DNA from: Salinisphaera sp. Q1T1-3
Lineage (GTDB): Bacteria > Pseudomonadota > Gammaproteobacteria > Nevskiales > Salinisphaeraceae
Direction: 5' to 3'
DNA: 64,000 nucleotides
Assembly: GCF_003602005.1 (NCBI RefSeq)
Contig: NZ_QZWD01000013.1
Coordinates: forward strand, 1 to 64,000
Of this stretch, positions 50,095-59,240 are shown one piece after another; positions within the stretch are counted from its first letter, which is position 1, and each line of letters opens with the position of its first letter. Both the position numbers and the translations under genes were made by a program. The notes under the pieces are model-generated. The model did no database searches. It had not been told where the DNA came from and saw only the letters and a program-made list of their open reading frames with translations.

Positions 50095-51096
50095 TCACTT
50101 GGCCTCGAGATCGCGAATCACCTGACGCAACGCCTGGATCGGGCTGGCCGGATTCCAACGGACGCGCTCGGTCTCGGCGCGGCGATGATCGAACTCGGCC
50201 AGAAACGGCCCCAACGCCTCGACGTCACGAGCCAACGCCTGCCAGCGCCGCCCGAACTCATCGGAGGCCTGCGAGAGCTCGTCCGCCGCCACGGCATCCA
50301 GCAACTGATATCCCTCGGCGGTCCAGCGATTGACCGCCGGATCGGCCAGCAGATCCTCGCGCGAGAATCGCGACGCCGGTTTGTCCTGTTGCAGGAATTT
50401 CGTCGCGTACTCCTCGATGCCCGCAGCCTGATCGGGGCCGACGGGCAACCCGAGGTCCCGGGCGACACGCATCAATTGGCCACGCGGATCGGCCATCAGT
50501 CGATCGAAATCCACCACCGCACGCGGCCGACCTGCCGTGCGCGCGAAATAAGGCACCACGTTGACCAGCCATTCCATGTCGGACCAGACCTGTCGGCCAC
50601 GCTGCGGGTTGATCTTGCCGCGCGAGCGCGCGACCGACATGGGATTGCGCAAGGCGATCAAGTAGCGCGTATCCAGACCCAGGGCGGCGTGAATGCCTTC
50701 CCAGAACGGCATCGTGCGCAGGGTCCGCGAATACTTGTAGCCCCACAGCGGTGTGTTGCCGAACCGTGCGCCCAGCGTGGCCACGGCATCCGCCTGGATG
50801 GCCTTCATGCGCGGCGTCTCGAACTCGGCATCATCGAGCAGGCGCACGCTATGCCCACGAATCCCCAGCGCCGACTTCAGGCGCTTGCTGATCGCCAGCA
50901 CGTCGTTGTCCTCGAAGAACCCGGTGGGATTCTTGCCGCCGGCACGACGCAGATTGGCGCCGAGATCAACGCCGAGCGCCGACAGACCGCGCGTGATCGC
51001 ACTTGTCCCGCTGCGGCCGGCACCAAGCACGGCGACCACCGTCGAGCGCTCGGGATCCGGCGGCGGCACCACGGCCGCGGCATCGGCTTCAGACAT
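50095..51096 (-). CDS. Sulfotransferase family protein
   Basis: This 333-residue protein has the PAPS-dependent sulfotransferase fold. The 5'-phosphosulfate loop is VLGAGRSGTSAITRGL (near residue 24), and the 3'-phosphate segment is YLIALRNPMSVARSRGK, with the conserved Arg and Ser. The substrate is unknown. It is the last gene of the sphingolipid-type operon and overlaps the upstream oxygenase by 8 bp. Start ATG at 51096 has AGGAG upstream. Sulfation of a lipid or sugar made by this operon is an inference. Confidence 0.82.
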   Translation of the reverse strand: MSEADAAAVVPPPDPERSTVVAVLGAGRSGTSAITRGLSALGVDLGANLRRAGGKNPTGFFEDNDVLAISKRLKSALGIRGHSVRLLDDAEFETPRMKAIQADAVATLGARFGNTPLWGYKYSRTLRTMPFWEGIHAALGLDTRYLIALRNPMSVARSRGKINPQRGRQVWSDMEWLVNVVPYFARTAGRPRAVVDFDRLMADPRGQLMRVARDLGLPVGPDQAAGIEEYATKFLQQDKPASRFSREDLLADPAVNRWTAEGYQLLDAVAADELSQASDEFGRRWQALARDVEALGPFLAEFDHRRAETERVRWNPASPIQALRQVIRDLEAK

Positions 51097-51811
51097 CGCG
51101 GATCTCCTCGCCCTTGAGCCGGCCCTTGACGCGCCGGACCGCGGCACGCACCCGGTCGTTGATGACCACGATGAAGACCTTGCGATGCATGCCCTCGGGA
51201 CAGGTGATCTCGCGCACGCCGTGCCAGGATTTCGACTGCCGCTGGAACAGCAGGCTGTAGTTGCCCACGCTCTCGCCTTCGTAGGCGTCCGGAAAATCCT
51301 CGAATTCCGGCGCCGACTTGCGATCGAAGGCGCCGTGGTCGTCCAGAATCACGGTATCGCCGCCCCAATCCGGCGACCAGGTCTCCGGCGAGCTGAAGTA
51401 GAAGATATGCGAACCGAGCTTGCGCTGGGCATCGCAATGCGGCGAGACCGAAGCGCCTCGGGGCGCGTAGTGCCAGTGGAAATTGAGCTTGAACAGGCCG
51501 CGCCCGAACATCTTCTTGACGAAGTCGTAGTAGGCATCCGACTGCAGTTCGTCGATAAAGGCCTGCCAGTCATCGGAAATGCCCACCCGCGGTCGATATT
51601 CCAGCGAGTAGCGGTCGTGCGGTTTCTGCCCGTGCGAGCGTGCCTGGCCGAATTGCGGCGTCATGATCTCGGTGCTCGGCATGCTGGCCAGCAGCCGCGC
51701 ATAGCCTTCGTCGGTGAGCAGGCCGGCCGGATTGATCCAGGGATACGGGTCGGTCGCGCGGAAGGCCTTGCCATCCATGGCGGCAAGCTTGTCGAAGTCC
51801 AGATACGTCAT
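51089..51811 (-). CDS. 2OG-Fe(II) oxygenase-like protein
   Basis: This 240-residue double-stranded beta-helix protein has the iron triad His125-x-Asp127 (SPHCDAQ) and His197 (SWHGV), and the 2-oxoglutarate-binding Arg210 (MHRKVF). FYFSSPETWSPDWGGD resembles the prolyl-4-hydroxylase-type core. Its ATG overlaps the ELM1 gene stop (ATGA). A hydroxylase acting on a lipid, sugar or protein of this pathway is plausible but unproven. Confidence 0.82.
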   Translation of the reverse strand: MTYLDFDKLAAMDGKAFRATDPYPWINPAGLLTDEGYARLLASMPSTEIMTPQFGQARSHGQKPHDRYSLEYRPRVGISDDWQAFIDELQSDAYYDFVKKMFGRGLFKLNFHWHYAPRGASVSPHCDAQRKLGSHIFYFSSPETWSPDWGGDTVILDDHGAFDRKSAPEFEDFPDAYEGESVGNYSLLFQRQSKSWHGVREITCPEGMHRKVFIVVINDRVRAAVRRVKGRLKGEEIRDV

Positions 51812-52905
51812 GACGAGTGTCCAGTCGATTGACAGATCGCGGCAGCCGAGTCCATCGGCCGATCGCGTTCGAAGAGCGCGCGCACGGCCGACACGACCCG
51901 GGCCATATCGTCGGGCGGCGTTGCCGGCGACTCGGTGTCGACGAGCCCCGCATCGCGCAGCCCGGCGTGGAAAGCTGCGAAATCGCGGCGCGGCTTGTAC
52001 CAGCCGTTATAGACTAAAGCACGATGAATCGGCTTGACCATAGCCGGTAACGATCGTGGCGGCCGTATGGACGGCCATTCGAACAGTGTGACAGGCGCGC
52101 CCGTGGCCGCCGCTTCGGCCGGCAGAGAGGCCGAATCGCCGGTCACGAGGAAGCGTGCGCACAAGGCCAGAAATGCCGGATACGGGTTGTCCGGATCGTC
52201 GGCGCGCCAGGCATGAAAGTAATGGGGCACGGTCAGACCGGCGGCCAGCACATCGGCCGCCTCGCACGGCGTGCGTCGGCTCGTGGTGACCAGCAGCGAA
52301 CCGCCGGTCGCCTGTGCCATGGCGTTCGCGCGCTCGGCCAGGGCTCGGGCCGTGGTGGCATCGAAGCGATGGCTCGAACTCGTGCCACCCACCAGCACGC
52401 CGATCCAGGGGCCGGGCAGATGCGAAAGCCGGGGCCGCCAGGCACAAGCTGCGGCCTCGCGGGTTGCCGGCTCGACAACGTTGAGTGGCAGCGTGGTTCG
52501 CAACACGTTGGGCGCCGTCGGTACCCGGAACTGAGCACTCGTCACCACGAGATCGAAATACCGCGGGTTCATCTGCGTATGGAGCAGATGTACCAGTCGC
52601 GTGCGGTTGCCTGAGCGAGCCTTGATCCAGCGCGCCACGGGCGCAGCGCGACGCGAGGCCGCGATCACCAGATCCGGCCACGGCGGTTGCAGCGTCGCGG
52701 CGTCACGATCGAGCGTGAACGCATGCGCGCCGATCACTGGATTCGGCAGATGATTCAACACATTCCAGGACAACTGGCGTGTCTCGTACGGCCAGCCGAG
52801 TGCCTCGGCCAGCGCGATCATCTGCGCGTTTCCCCCGGCGCCCTCGCCGAGCAGCACCCAGACGTGCGGCGTCTCCGCGCCGGCTTCGCTCGCCTCAGCC
52901 GACAC
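51808..52905 (-). CDS. ELM1/GtrOC1-like family protein, single domain
   Basis: This protein belongs to the family annotated as mitochondrial fission ELM1 (DUF1022), a GT-B-like fold. Landmarks are VWVLLGEGAGGNAQMIALAEALGWP, IGVLVGGTSSSHRFD, LLVTTSRRTPCEA and FLVTGDSASLPAEAAATGAPV. With the GTG start at 52905 it has 365 residues; a GTG at 52962 would overlap the preceding gene by 68 bp. Bacterial members sit in envelope gene clusters and are thought to be glycosyltransferase-like. A homologous module is fused in the preceding gene. Confidence 0.8.
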   Translation of the reverse strand: MSAEASEAGAETPHVWVLLGEGAGGNAQMIALAEALGWPYETRQLSWNVLNHLPNPVIGAHAFTLDRDAATLQPPWPDLVIAASRRAAPVARWIKARSGNRTRLVHLLHTQMNPRYFDLVVTSAQFRVPTAPNVLRTTLPLNVVEPATREAAACAWRPRLSHLPGPWIGVLVGGTSSSHRFDATTARALAERANAMAQATGGSLLVTTSRRTPCEAADVLAAGLTVPHYFHAWRADDPDNPYPAFLALCARFLVTGDSASLPAEAAATGAPVTLFEWPSIRPPRSLPAMVKPIHRALVYNGWYKPRRDFAAFHAGLRDAGLVDTESPATPPDDMARVVSAVRALFERDRPMDSAAAICQSTGHSS

Positions 52906-55336
52906 GAACGCGGCTGTCCCCGGTCCGTGGCGTCTCGCTCTCGGCCTCGGCCGCCCGCTCACCGGGCAGCGGCAGCAGCGCCCGGATACGGCGCGCCAGC
53001 CATTCCGTTTCGTGCCATGCCGGCGGCCGCCAGCCCGTCAGCGAATCGCCGAGCATGCGGGCGACGCCCTGGTCCACCAGGGCATCGTGCAATTCCGGCA
53101 TGTTGCGACGCGGCACGAAGATCCGGCGTTCGACCAGGCGCGCGCAGATATATTGCAACCCTTCCTGCGGGCGCGCCGAACCGCGCTTGTTGAACCGGTC
53201 CTGCCCGGCCTGCGCGATGACCCGGTCCGCCAGGCGACGTCGCAGATTGGGCCGGGCCGTCGGCAGCGGGGCAATATAGACCGGCTTTCCGGTCGCCACC
53301 GCCTCGGCCAGCATCGACTCGCTTTCACCGGTCACGACCAGGACGTCGGCGTGTGCAAGATAGCCCAGATACGGGTTGCGGTCGGCCGAGTGTTCGCCCC
53401 AGCCAACCAGCGCATCGCGCTTGTACAACCCGGCGCGTATGGCATCCGTGGCCGACTGCGAGGTCCGCCGACTGGTCAGCACGGCAAGCTGCCCCGCGGC
53501 CGCATGGACCTGATCGCGGATGCGCTGGGTCAACGCCAGCGCGGTGTCATCGTCCAGGGCATGCTGGACGGTATCGCCGCCGACCAACCAGGCGACCCGC
53601 GGGCCTTCTGCGCCGGCGAACAGATCCGGCCATTCGGCCTCGGCCTCACGCAGCTGCGCGGTGGCTACCTTGCTCGGCGGCAGCAATGTCTCGATCTGAC
53701 GGGGATTCGGCGGCAGATCGAAGTGCTTGCAGACGATGGCGATGTTCTGGGTCTCGCCAATCCGCCCACCACGACGCCCCATGAGCACGAGTCGGGTCCG
53801 GGCCCGGCTGCGACGTGCCACAGCCCGCGCGGCCACGGCCGGCAGCCAGCCCGAGGCCACGATCACGTCCGGCCAGGGTGCGGCAAGTCCGTGCGGCCAT
53901 TCGGCTGCGCCGATGCCCAGCGCATCGCGCACGATCGCCCCGGCATAGGTCAGCGGCGACCGACGGATCGCGTGCTCGCTGACGGGCCAGCCAAGCGCCT
54001 GTGCCACGCCGAGTGTCTGGCTGCGATGGCCGGTCTTGTAATGCGTGAGCGCCCAGACCTGGGGATCGCGCCGCGCTAGTGCCCCCCCCGACCAGTACCA
54101 GACGCGCGGCTTGCGGATACGTCGCGGCTTGCGCACGACCAGACGCCAGTGACGATCCGGGGCCCGCGAGCCCGCCGAGACCAGCTGCTGGTACCACCAG
54201 ATCGCATCCGCCGGGGTGTCTCGTTCCTCGCTGGTATCCAGAGTGACCGCGACCACGACCGCACGCCGGGCGCGCGCGAACAGCGCATCGAGAATCCAGG
54301 GCGTATCGGTGTCGGGGATTTCGGCCAGACCGTCGGCGAACACCATGTCGACCGGTGCCGGCTCGGCGCGCGGGGCAACGAGATCGGCGAAATCGCACAT
54401 GGTGATTTCGATGTCCGCCATCGCCCGGCGCAGGCGCGCGCCGCGATCATAGCCGTAGTAGGCCGCGCGGCGCGCCCCAACGTCGGTGGCCGCGGCCACG
54501 AAATCCGCCAGCCGCGCCCGCGCGGGGGCCGCAAAATCGCCGATGTCGAAACGGCGCTTGAGCAGGGGCGATGGCTGCGCGCTGTTCCATACCTGAAAGC
54601 CAGCCGCATCGGCCTCGGCCTCGATCCGGTGCCAGATATCGGCCGCGGGATTGGCACCGTAGACGAAATCCTGCGGCGTCGGCCGCCAGGGCTGTGTGTG
54701 AATGGTGGTGTAGTGCACCACTTTCGACGCGTCCGCGACATATTCGGCATCGCGCGCGTTCCAGGCGTTGTCCAGATCACCCCAGAGATCGGCCTCGCGC
54801 ATGCGCCGCTCGAGCTCGCGGTTGCCGATGCGCCGTGCGCTGCGGCCGTTCCACAGACGAACCATCCGGGCACAGTCGATGAGCATGACCGACGTGTCGT
54901 GATCGTTGATCGACAGCACGCCGGCCTCCCCCATGTCGGCATCGAACAGCTCGGCCGGGTCACGCAGATAGATCTGATCGGTGTCGTTGTAGATCGCACG
55001 GCCCGTGCCGCCGGCCAGCTCGGGGATCATGAAGCGATAGTTCGTGAAACCGGTCAGCCACAGCCGTCGCTCGAACCCCTCGAAATCCTTCATGAGGTAG
55101 ATTTCATAGGTCCGGGCCGGATCGCGCACACGCTCGATCGAATAGACGAACGCCCGCTCCGCACGGAACTGCACGGCCTCCGTACCGAGAAAGATACGCA
55201 CCGGCGGCGCCTCCGACGGCGTCACATCGGCGTGCGGCGCCAGCGTGATGCACAACGGCGCACGCTGGCCGGAGTCGGCATGGCGCAAATCGCCCTCGAT
55301 CAGCGTTTCAGCGACACGTTTGATACGAATGGCCAC
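52895..55336 (-). CDS. Three-module fusion: GT-A-like / methyltransferase-like / ELM1
   Basis: This is an 813-residue protein with three regions. Residues ~45-225 resemble a GT-A glycosyltransferase: VRIFLGTEAVQFRAE, then a DxD metal motif in YNDTDQIYLRD (Asp118, Asp120). Residues ~270-405 look like a Rossmann methyltransferase (AYYGYDRGARLRRAM, MVFADGLAEI), though no clear GxGxG is seen. Residues ~427-790 form an ELM1 domain (VWALTHYKTGHRSQTLGVAQALGWP, LVGGDTVQHALDD, VTGESESMLAEAVATGKPV). Start GTG at 55336 has AGGTAAG upstream. It precedes the single-domain ELM1 gene. Activities are inferred. Confidence 0.8.
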   Translation of the reverse strand: MAIRIKRVAETLIEGDLRHADSGQRAPLCITLAPHADVTPSEAPPVRIFLGTEAVQFRAERAFVYSIERVRDPARTYEIYLMKDFEGFERRLWLTGFTNYRFMIPELAGGTGRAIYNDTDQIYLRDPAELFDADMGEAGVLSINDHDTSVMLIDCARMVRLWNGRSARRIGNRELERRMREADLWGDLDNAWNARDAEYVADASKVVHYTTIHTQPWRPTPQDFVYGANPAADIWHRIEAEADAAGFQVWNSAQPSPLLKRRFDIGDFAAPARARLADFVAAATDVGARRAAYYGYDRGARLRRAMADIEITMCDFADLVAPRAEPAPVDMVFADGLAEIPDTDTPWILDALFARARRAVVVAVTLDTSEERDTPADAIWWYQQLVSAGSRAPDRHWRLVVRKPRRIRKPRVWYWSGGALARRDPQVWALTHYKTGHRSQTLGVAQALGWPVSEHAIRRSPLTYAGAIVRDALGIGAAEWPHGLAAPWPDVIVASGWLPAVAARAVARRSRARTRLVLMGRRGGRIGETQNIAIVCKHFDLPPNPRQIETLLPPSKVATAQLREAEAEWPDLFAGAEGPRVAWLVGGDTVQHALDDDTALALTQRIRDQVHAAAGQLAVLTSRRTSQSATDAIRAGLYKRDALVGWGEHSADRNPYLGYLAHADVLVVTGESESMLAEAVATGKPVYIAPLPTARPNLRRRLADRVIAQAGQDRFNKRGSARPQEGLQYICARLVERRIFVPRRNMPELHDALVDQGVARMLGDSLTGWRPPAWHETEWLARRIRALLPLPGERAAEAESETPRTGDSRVRVG

Positions 55337-55413
55337 GACTTACCTGCCCGTTGCACTCACAGCGATTGATGCCGCGCCATTATACGACCGCATGCACCCA
55401 TTGATGCACGCGA

Positions 55414-56352
55414 TCATGCGTAACGTCGATGCACCTGTTTGGGCCAGCGCCGTTTCAGGCAGAGCCACTGGTCCGGATTCCGCGTGATCTCGGCCTCGAA
55501 CAGCGCGTTGATCTGACGCGACATGTCTAGAACGGCCTCATCGCGATTTGCGCAGGTCGCGCCCGCGGCAATCGGCGGATGGATGTTCACGCGGAACTGC
55601 GCGCCCGGGAGACGCTCGGCGATCACCGGCACCAGATCACAGTCGAAGCGCAGTGCCAGACGGGCCGGTGCGGTGTTGGTCATGGCCGGCTCGCCGAAGA
55701 ACGGCACGGATTCCCCGCTGTCCAGTCGCGTATCCACCGTCAGCCCGATGGACTGGCCCCTGCCCAGCGAGCGCATGAAGGCCCGCATCGCCCCGTCGCG
55801 CGAGACCAGCGGTGCCGCGAAGACACCCCGCAATCGATTGAGCAGACGATCGACGTAAGGATTCTGCTCGGGCGCATAGATCACCGGGATGACCAGTCCG
55901 TACTGGCGCCCGACCAGCGGCGCGAGCTGCCAGGGGCCGATATGGGCGGTGACGAAAACGGTTGGCCGCTCGGGGCTCGGCGTGACCGCGCCGGGCAGCT
56001 CGCGAAATTCGATCCGGCGTGACCGGGCCCGCCAGATACGGCCGAGATTGGCCAGCTCGGCCATGGCCACGCCGACATTGGCGAACGAGGCTCGCGTCAG
56101 GTGGGTGAGCCAGCCGGCATCGGCGTTGGCGAAAACCACGTTGAGATTGCGTCGGACCTTGTCGAGGCGCGGCGAAAAACGGCCGAACACCTCGCCCAGA
56201 CGCGCGCCGAGCGCCAGCGCCAGCCGCAACGGCAGGATACGGAAAAGCCCGACCACCGCGGCCACGCCGGCCGCCTCGGCCAGCCAGATCGGCTGGCGCA
56301 ACCACGCCGGCACCTGATGGCTCCGGCGCGTGGAAAAATAGAACCGCGGCAT
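55414..56352 (-). CDS. LpxL-like lysophospholipid acyltransferase with altered active site
   Basis: This is a 312-residue member of the Kdo2-lipid A acyltransferase (LpxL/HtrB) family. One hydrophobic N-terminal stretch precedes the acyltransferase domain; the RRNLNVVF and R-D-G-A-M-R-A-F segments are typical. In LpxL the catalytic motif is His-x4-Asp/Glu. Here it reads HIGPWQ, with Gln142 in the acidic position after His137. It may be inactive, use a different mechanism or act on another acceptor. The operon position between sphingolipid-type genes suggests an N- or O-acylation of the lipid. Confidence 0.82.
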   Translation of the reverse strand: MPRFYFSTRRSHQVPAWLRQPIWLAEAAGVAAVVGLFRILPLRLALALGARLGEVFGRFSPRLDKVRRNLNVVFANADAGWLTHLTRASFANVGVAMAELANLGRIWRARSRRIEFRELPGAVTPSPERPTVFVTAHIGPWQLAPLVGRQYGLVIPVIYAPEQNPYVDRLLNRLRGVFAAPLVSRDGAMRAFMRSLGRGQSIGLTVDTRLDSGESVPFFGEPAMTNTAPARLALRFDCDLVPVIAERLPGAQFRVNIHPPIAAGATCANRDEAVLDMSRQINALFEAEITRNPDQWLCLKRRWPKQVHRRYA

Positions 56353-56449
56353 AGCCCTCGTGCTCCTCCGAGTTCCGTGCGCTGCAGGATGGCCCGCGGC
56401 GTGACGCTCTCCCCCGAGTCGACGTCAGCCGCAGGCCGTAATGTGGAAC

Positions 56450-57211
56450 TTAGGCCATCGCCGCCCGATAACGTTCCTCCCAGGCACGCTGATTGGCCAG
56501 CGCGTCACGGAAGTAGCCGGTACGGCGGAGCGCAGCGATCATCGCCCGTGAAACAGCCTTGCCGGGCATGCCCATCGGCCGTTCGATATCGAACAGCAGC
56601 ACGGCGCGATAGCCGTCGGTTTCGTTCCAGACTTCATGCGGATACGTGTCGTCGAAGAAGAACATGCCGCCTTCCTCCCAGGCACAGTCCACGTCGTCGA
56701 CCTGAATCAGGCAACGCTCGGGCGAGTCGGGCACGCGCAGACCGATATGACAGCGCACCAGTCCCTTGGTCACGCCGCGGTGTCGCGGAATATGCTTGCC
56801 CGGGCCCAGGATGGAAAAGAACGCATTGGAAAGCCCTGGCACCTGTTCGAGCGCGGCCGCGGTCTGCGGGCACAGCTCGCAGCCGAAGTCCATGCGCGTG
56901 CCGAACCCCCAGAGCATGAAGGTCTTCCACTGATCGTCGGTCGAGATGCGCGCCTGGTCCGGGCTGATCTCCTGAAAGCTCGGCAGGGCCGCCCGCCGCT
57001 CGAGCAGCGCATCGAGTTCGTCACGCATGACCGGCCACTGGGCACGCAGGTTCTCGGCCCACGGGAACAGGGCGTTATCGAGCACCGGCGTGTCCGGAAT
57101 CTTGGATTGCGACGACAGGAAGTCCATCAACGATCCGCGGAACAGTCGCTTGCCGACCTTCTTGATCTTCTTGCGCCGGAGATCGGAAAAACCCTTGCCG
57201 TCTGCACTCAT
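56450..57211 (-). CDS. Aspartyl/asparaginyl beta-hydroxylase family protein, LpxO-like
   Basis: This is a 253-residue member of PF05118, the non-heme iron, 2-oxoglutarate enzymes. LpxO members hydroxylate the 2-position of lipid A secondary acyl chains. Landmarks are ILGPGKHIPRHRGVTKG, VRCHIGLRVP and FDDTYPHEVWN, where His155 and His192 are likely iron ligands; the C-terminal RAVLLFDIERP is conserved. ATG at 57211 is chosen over an upstream TTG. In this operon a 2-hydroxylation of a ceramide fatty acid is an attractive inference. Confidence 0.84.
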   Translation of the reverse strand: MSADGKGFSDLRRKKIKKVGKRLFRGSLMDFLSSQSKIPDTPVLDNALFPWAENLRAQWPVMRDELDALLERRAALPSFQEISPDQARISTDDQWKTFMLWGFGTRMDFGCELCPQTAAALEQVPGLSNAFFSILGPGKHIPRHRGVTKGLVRCHIGLRVPDSPERCLIQVDDVDCAWEEGGMFFFDDTYPHEVWNETDGYRAVLLFDIERPMGMPGKAVSRAMIAALRRTGYFRDALANQRAWEERYRAAMA

Positions 57212-57258
57212 GATCAACCTCGATTAAGACGTCCGAAGGCACGGACGAGCGCGACCGG

Positions 57259-58017
57259 TCAGCGACGCCCGCGACCGGCCATGATGCGGATATAGGCGCG
57301 AGACGGTAGCAACCGCAGGATACCCGCGGCAAATACCAGACTTGACGGCCCGCGCCAATACGGGATTCGACGGACGATCGCGCGGCTCATCCGCTCGACC
57401 GCCTGCGTCATGGCCATGCGCGGCCATTTCACGCGCTTGCCGGGCTTGGTGACGAAGCCCGGCTCGAGCAGCGTGACATCGATGCCGGTCTCCGCCAGAT
57501 CGATCGCCAGGCTCTCGGTGAAACGGGCGACGCCGGCCTTGGCCGCCGAATAGGCCGCCGCGTTCGGCAACCCCCGCGTGGCGGCCAGGCTGCCCATCAC
57601 CACGATATGACCGCGACCGGCCGCCTGCATCGGGGCCAGCACACAGCCGACGCTGTTCACGACCCCTTCGACGTTGAGCCGCAGGATATCGGCGATCGTC
57701 GCGGCATCATAAGCCGTCATGTCCGTGCGACTGCCGCCGCCGGCGTTGGCCACGAGCCGGGTAATGGCACCGGTATGCGCGGTCGCCTCGGCCAGCGCGG
57801 CCGCCAGTGTCTCACGATCGGTGACATCGGCCACGACAGCCCGGGCCTGGCCACCGGCCACCGTGATTTCCTCGACCAGTGTTTCGAGCAGCGCAGCGCG
57901 GCGAGCCAGCACGATGACCCTGTCGCCCCGGCTCGCCAGCGAGATGGCCAGTGCGCGCCCGATGCCTGAAGAGGCGCCGGTCACGAGCGTGACCTCCGAC
58001 GGTGCGGGCCGTGCCAT
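57259..58017 (-). CDS. Short-chain dehydrogenase/reductase
   Basis: This is a 252-residue classical SDR. The cofactor motif is TGASSGIG near residue 14, NAG follows around residue 91, and the active site is Ser...Y-S-A-A-K (near residues 143-159). A hydrophobic C-terminal region is present. It lies 21 bp after spt in the sphingolipid-type operon, so a 3-ketosphinganine or other lipid carbonyl reduction is possible; the CerR-like epimerase in the same operon may do this instead. Confidence 0.82.
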   Translation of the reverse strand: MARPAPSEVTLVTGASSGIGRALAISLASRGDRVIVLARRAALLETLVEEITVAGGQARAVVADVTDRETLAAALAEATAHTGAITRLVANAGGGSRTDMTAYDAATIADILRLNVEGVVNSVGCVLAPMQAAGRGHIVVMGSLAATRGLPNAAAYSAAKAGVARFTESLAIDLAETGIDVTLLEPGFVTKPGKRVKWPRMAMTQAVERMSRAIVRRIPYWRGPSSLVFAAGILRLLPSRAYIRIMAGRGRR

Positions 58018-58038
58018 GGCTGCCGGCCGCCGTGGTGC

Positions 58039-59238
58039 TCAGCCGGCCTCGCGCTGCATTTTCTGCAGGGCGATGGCGGTGTCGGCGAAGGCACCGATCA
58101 TGGTCTCGATCTGTGCGGTCGTATGACCGGCCGACAGGCTGGCGCGCACGAGACATCGGCCGTTGGGCGCCGCCGGCGGCAGCATCAGGTTGGTATATAC
58201 GCCGCGATCGAGCAGGCCCTGCCACATCCCCAGCGCCGCCTCACGCGAATCGTAGACCGTGGCGACCACCGGCCCCGGCGCTGCCCCCAGCTCGAAGCCG
58301 AGATTCGCGAGGCCGCGATGAAGCCGGGTCGCATTGTCCCAGATCCGTTCGCGCAGGGTGTCGTCGTCGCGCAGCCGCGCCAGCGCCGCGCGCGTGGAGG
58401 CGATCACCGAGGGCACCGAGGACGCCGTGAAGATATAGGGCCGGCTGGCATACCGAATCATGTCCAGATCCGTATGCGGGCTCACACAGAAACCGCCTGC
58501 GGAGCCGAGCGATTTCGAGAACGTGCCGACCACGAAATCAACCGCGTCGAGCACCCCCTCGGATTCGACGACGCCGCGCCCTTTTGCCCCGACGATGCCC
58601 ATGGAATGGGCTTCGTCGACCATGATGTACGCGCCGTGCTTCTTGACCACGCCGACGATCTCGGCCAATGGCGCAGCGTCGCCGAGCATGCTGTAAATGC
58701 CCTCGACCACAACCAGCGTCTGTCGGGCCGTCTCGCCCAGTCGCTTGAGCCGCCGATCCAGGTCGGCCGGATCGTTGTGCTTGAATCGCAGTGTCTTGGC
58801 ACCGCCCAGACGCAGGCCGTCGTAGATACTGGCATGACAATCGGCATCCAGCATGACGGTGTCGCGCGGGCCGACCAGCGTCGAGAGCATGCCCAGATTG
58901 GCCTGATAACCGGTCGAAAAGACCAGCCCGCGACGCATGCCGTAGAAATCGGCCAACTCCTGCTCGAGCGCGATATGGCCGGCATACGAGCCGTTGGCCA
59001 TGCGCGAGCCGGTGGTGCCGGTGCCGAGCGTGCGCACTGCATCCACCGCGGCCTCGACACAGTTCTCGTCGAAGGTCAGCCCAAGATAATTGTTGCTGCC
59101 GGCCAGGATGGTGCGTTGCCCGCGAATGATCGCTTCGGTCGACGACAGCACCCGGTCGAGCGGCACGGCCAACGGCTCGATGCCGGCCTCTTTCATCTGT
59201 CGCCGGACATCGGCGATCGGTTCGAACTTGTCGAACAG
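58039..59238 (-). CDS. spt: Serine palmitoyltransferase (Spt)
   Basis: Spt condenses serine with an acyl thioester to 3-oxosphinganine, the first step of sphingolipid synthesis. The ~399-residue alpha-oxoamine synthase-type PLP enzyme has His135 (DADCHASIYDG), Asp208 and His211 (VDEAHSMG) and the Schiff-base Lys242 (TFSKSLGS). GTGTTGSRMANGSY is typical of bacterial Spt. No ATG/GTG/TTG start occurs at the expected N-terminus: CTG at 59238, 2 bp after the acpR stop, gives the family start LFDKFEPI; the first ATG is at 59196. The frame is open upstream into cerR. Confidence 0.87.
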   Translation of the reverse strand: MFDKFEPIADVRRQMKEAGIEPLAVPLDRVLSSTEAIIRGQRTILAGSNNYLGLTFDENCVEAAVDAVRTLGTGTTGSRMANGSYAGHIALEQELADFYGMRRGLVFSTGYQANLGMLSTLVGPRDTVMLDADCHASIYDGLRLGGAKTLRFKHNDPADLDRRLKRLGETARQTLVVVEGIYSMLGDAAPLAEIVGVVKKHGAYIMVDEAHSMGIVGAKGRGVVESEGVLDAVDFVVGTFSKSLGSAGGFCVSPHTDLDMIRYASRPYIFTASSVPSVIASTRAALARLRDDDTLRERIWDNATRLHRGLANLGFELGAAPGPVVATVYDSREAALGMWQGLLDRGVYTNLMLPPAAPNGRCLVRASLSAGHTTAQIETMIGAFADTAIALQKMQREAG

Positions 59239-59240
59239 GC

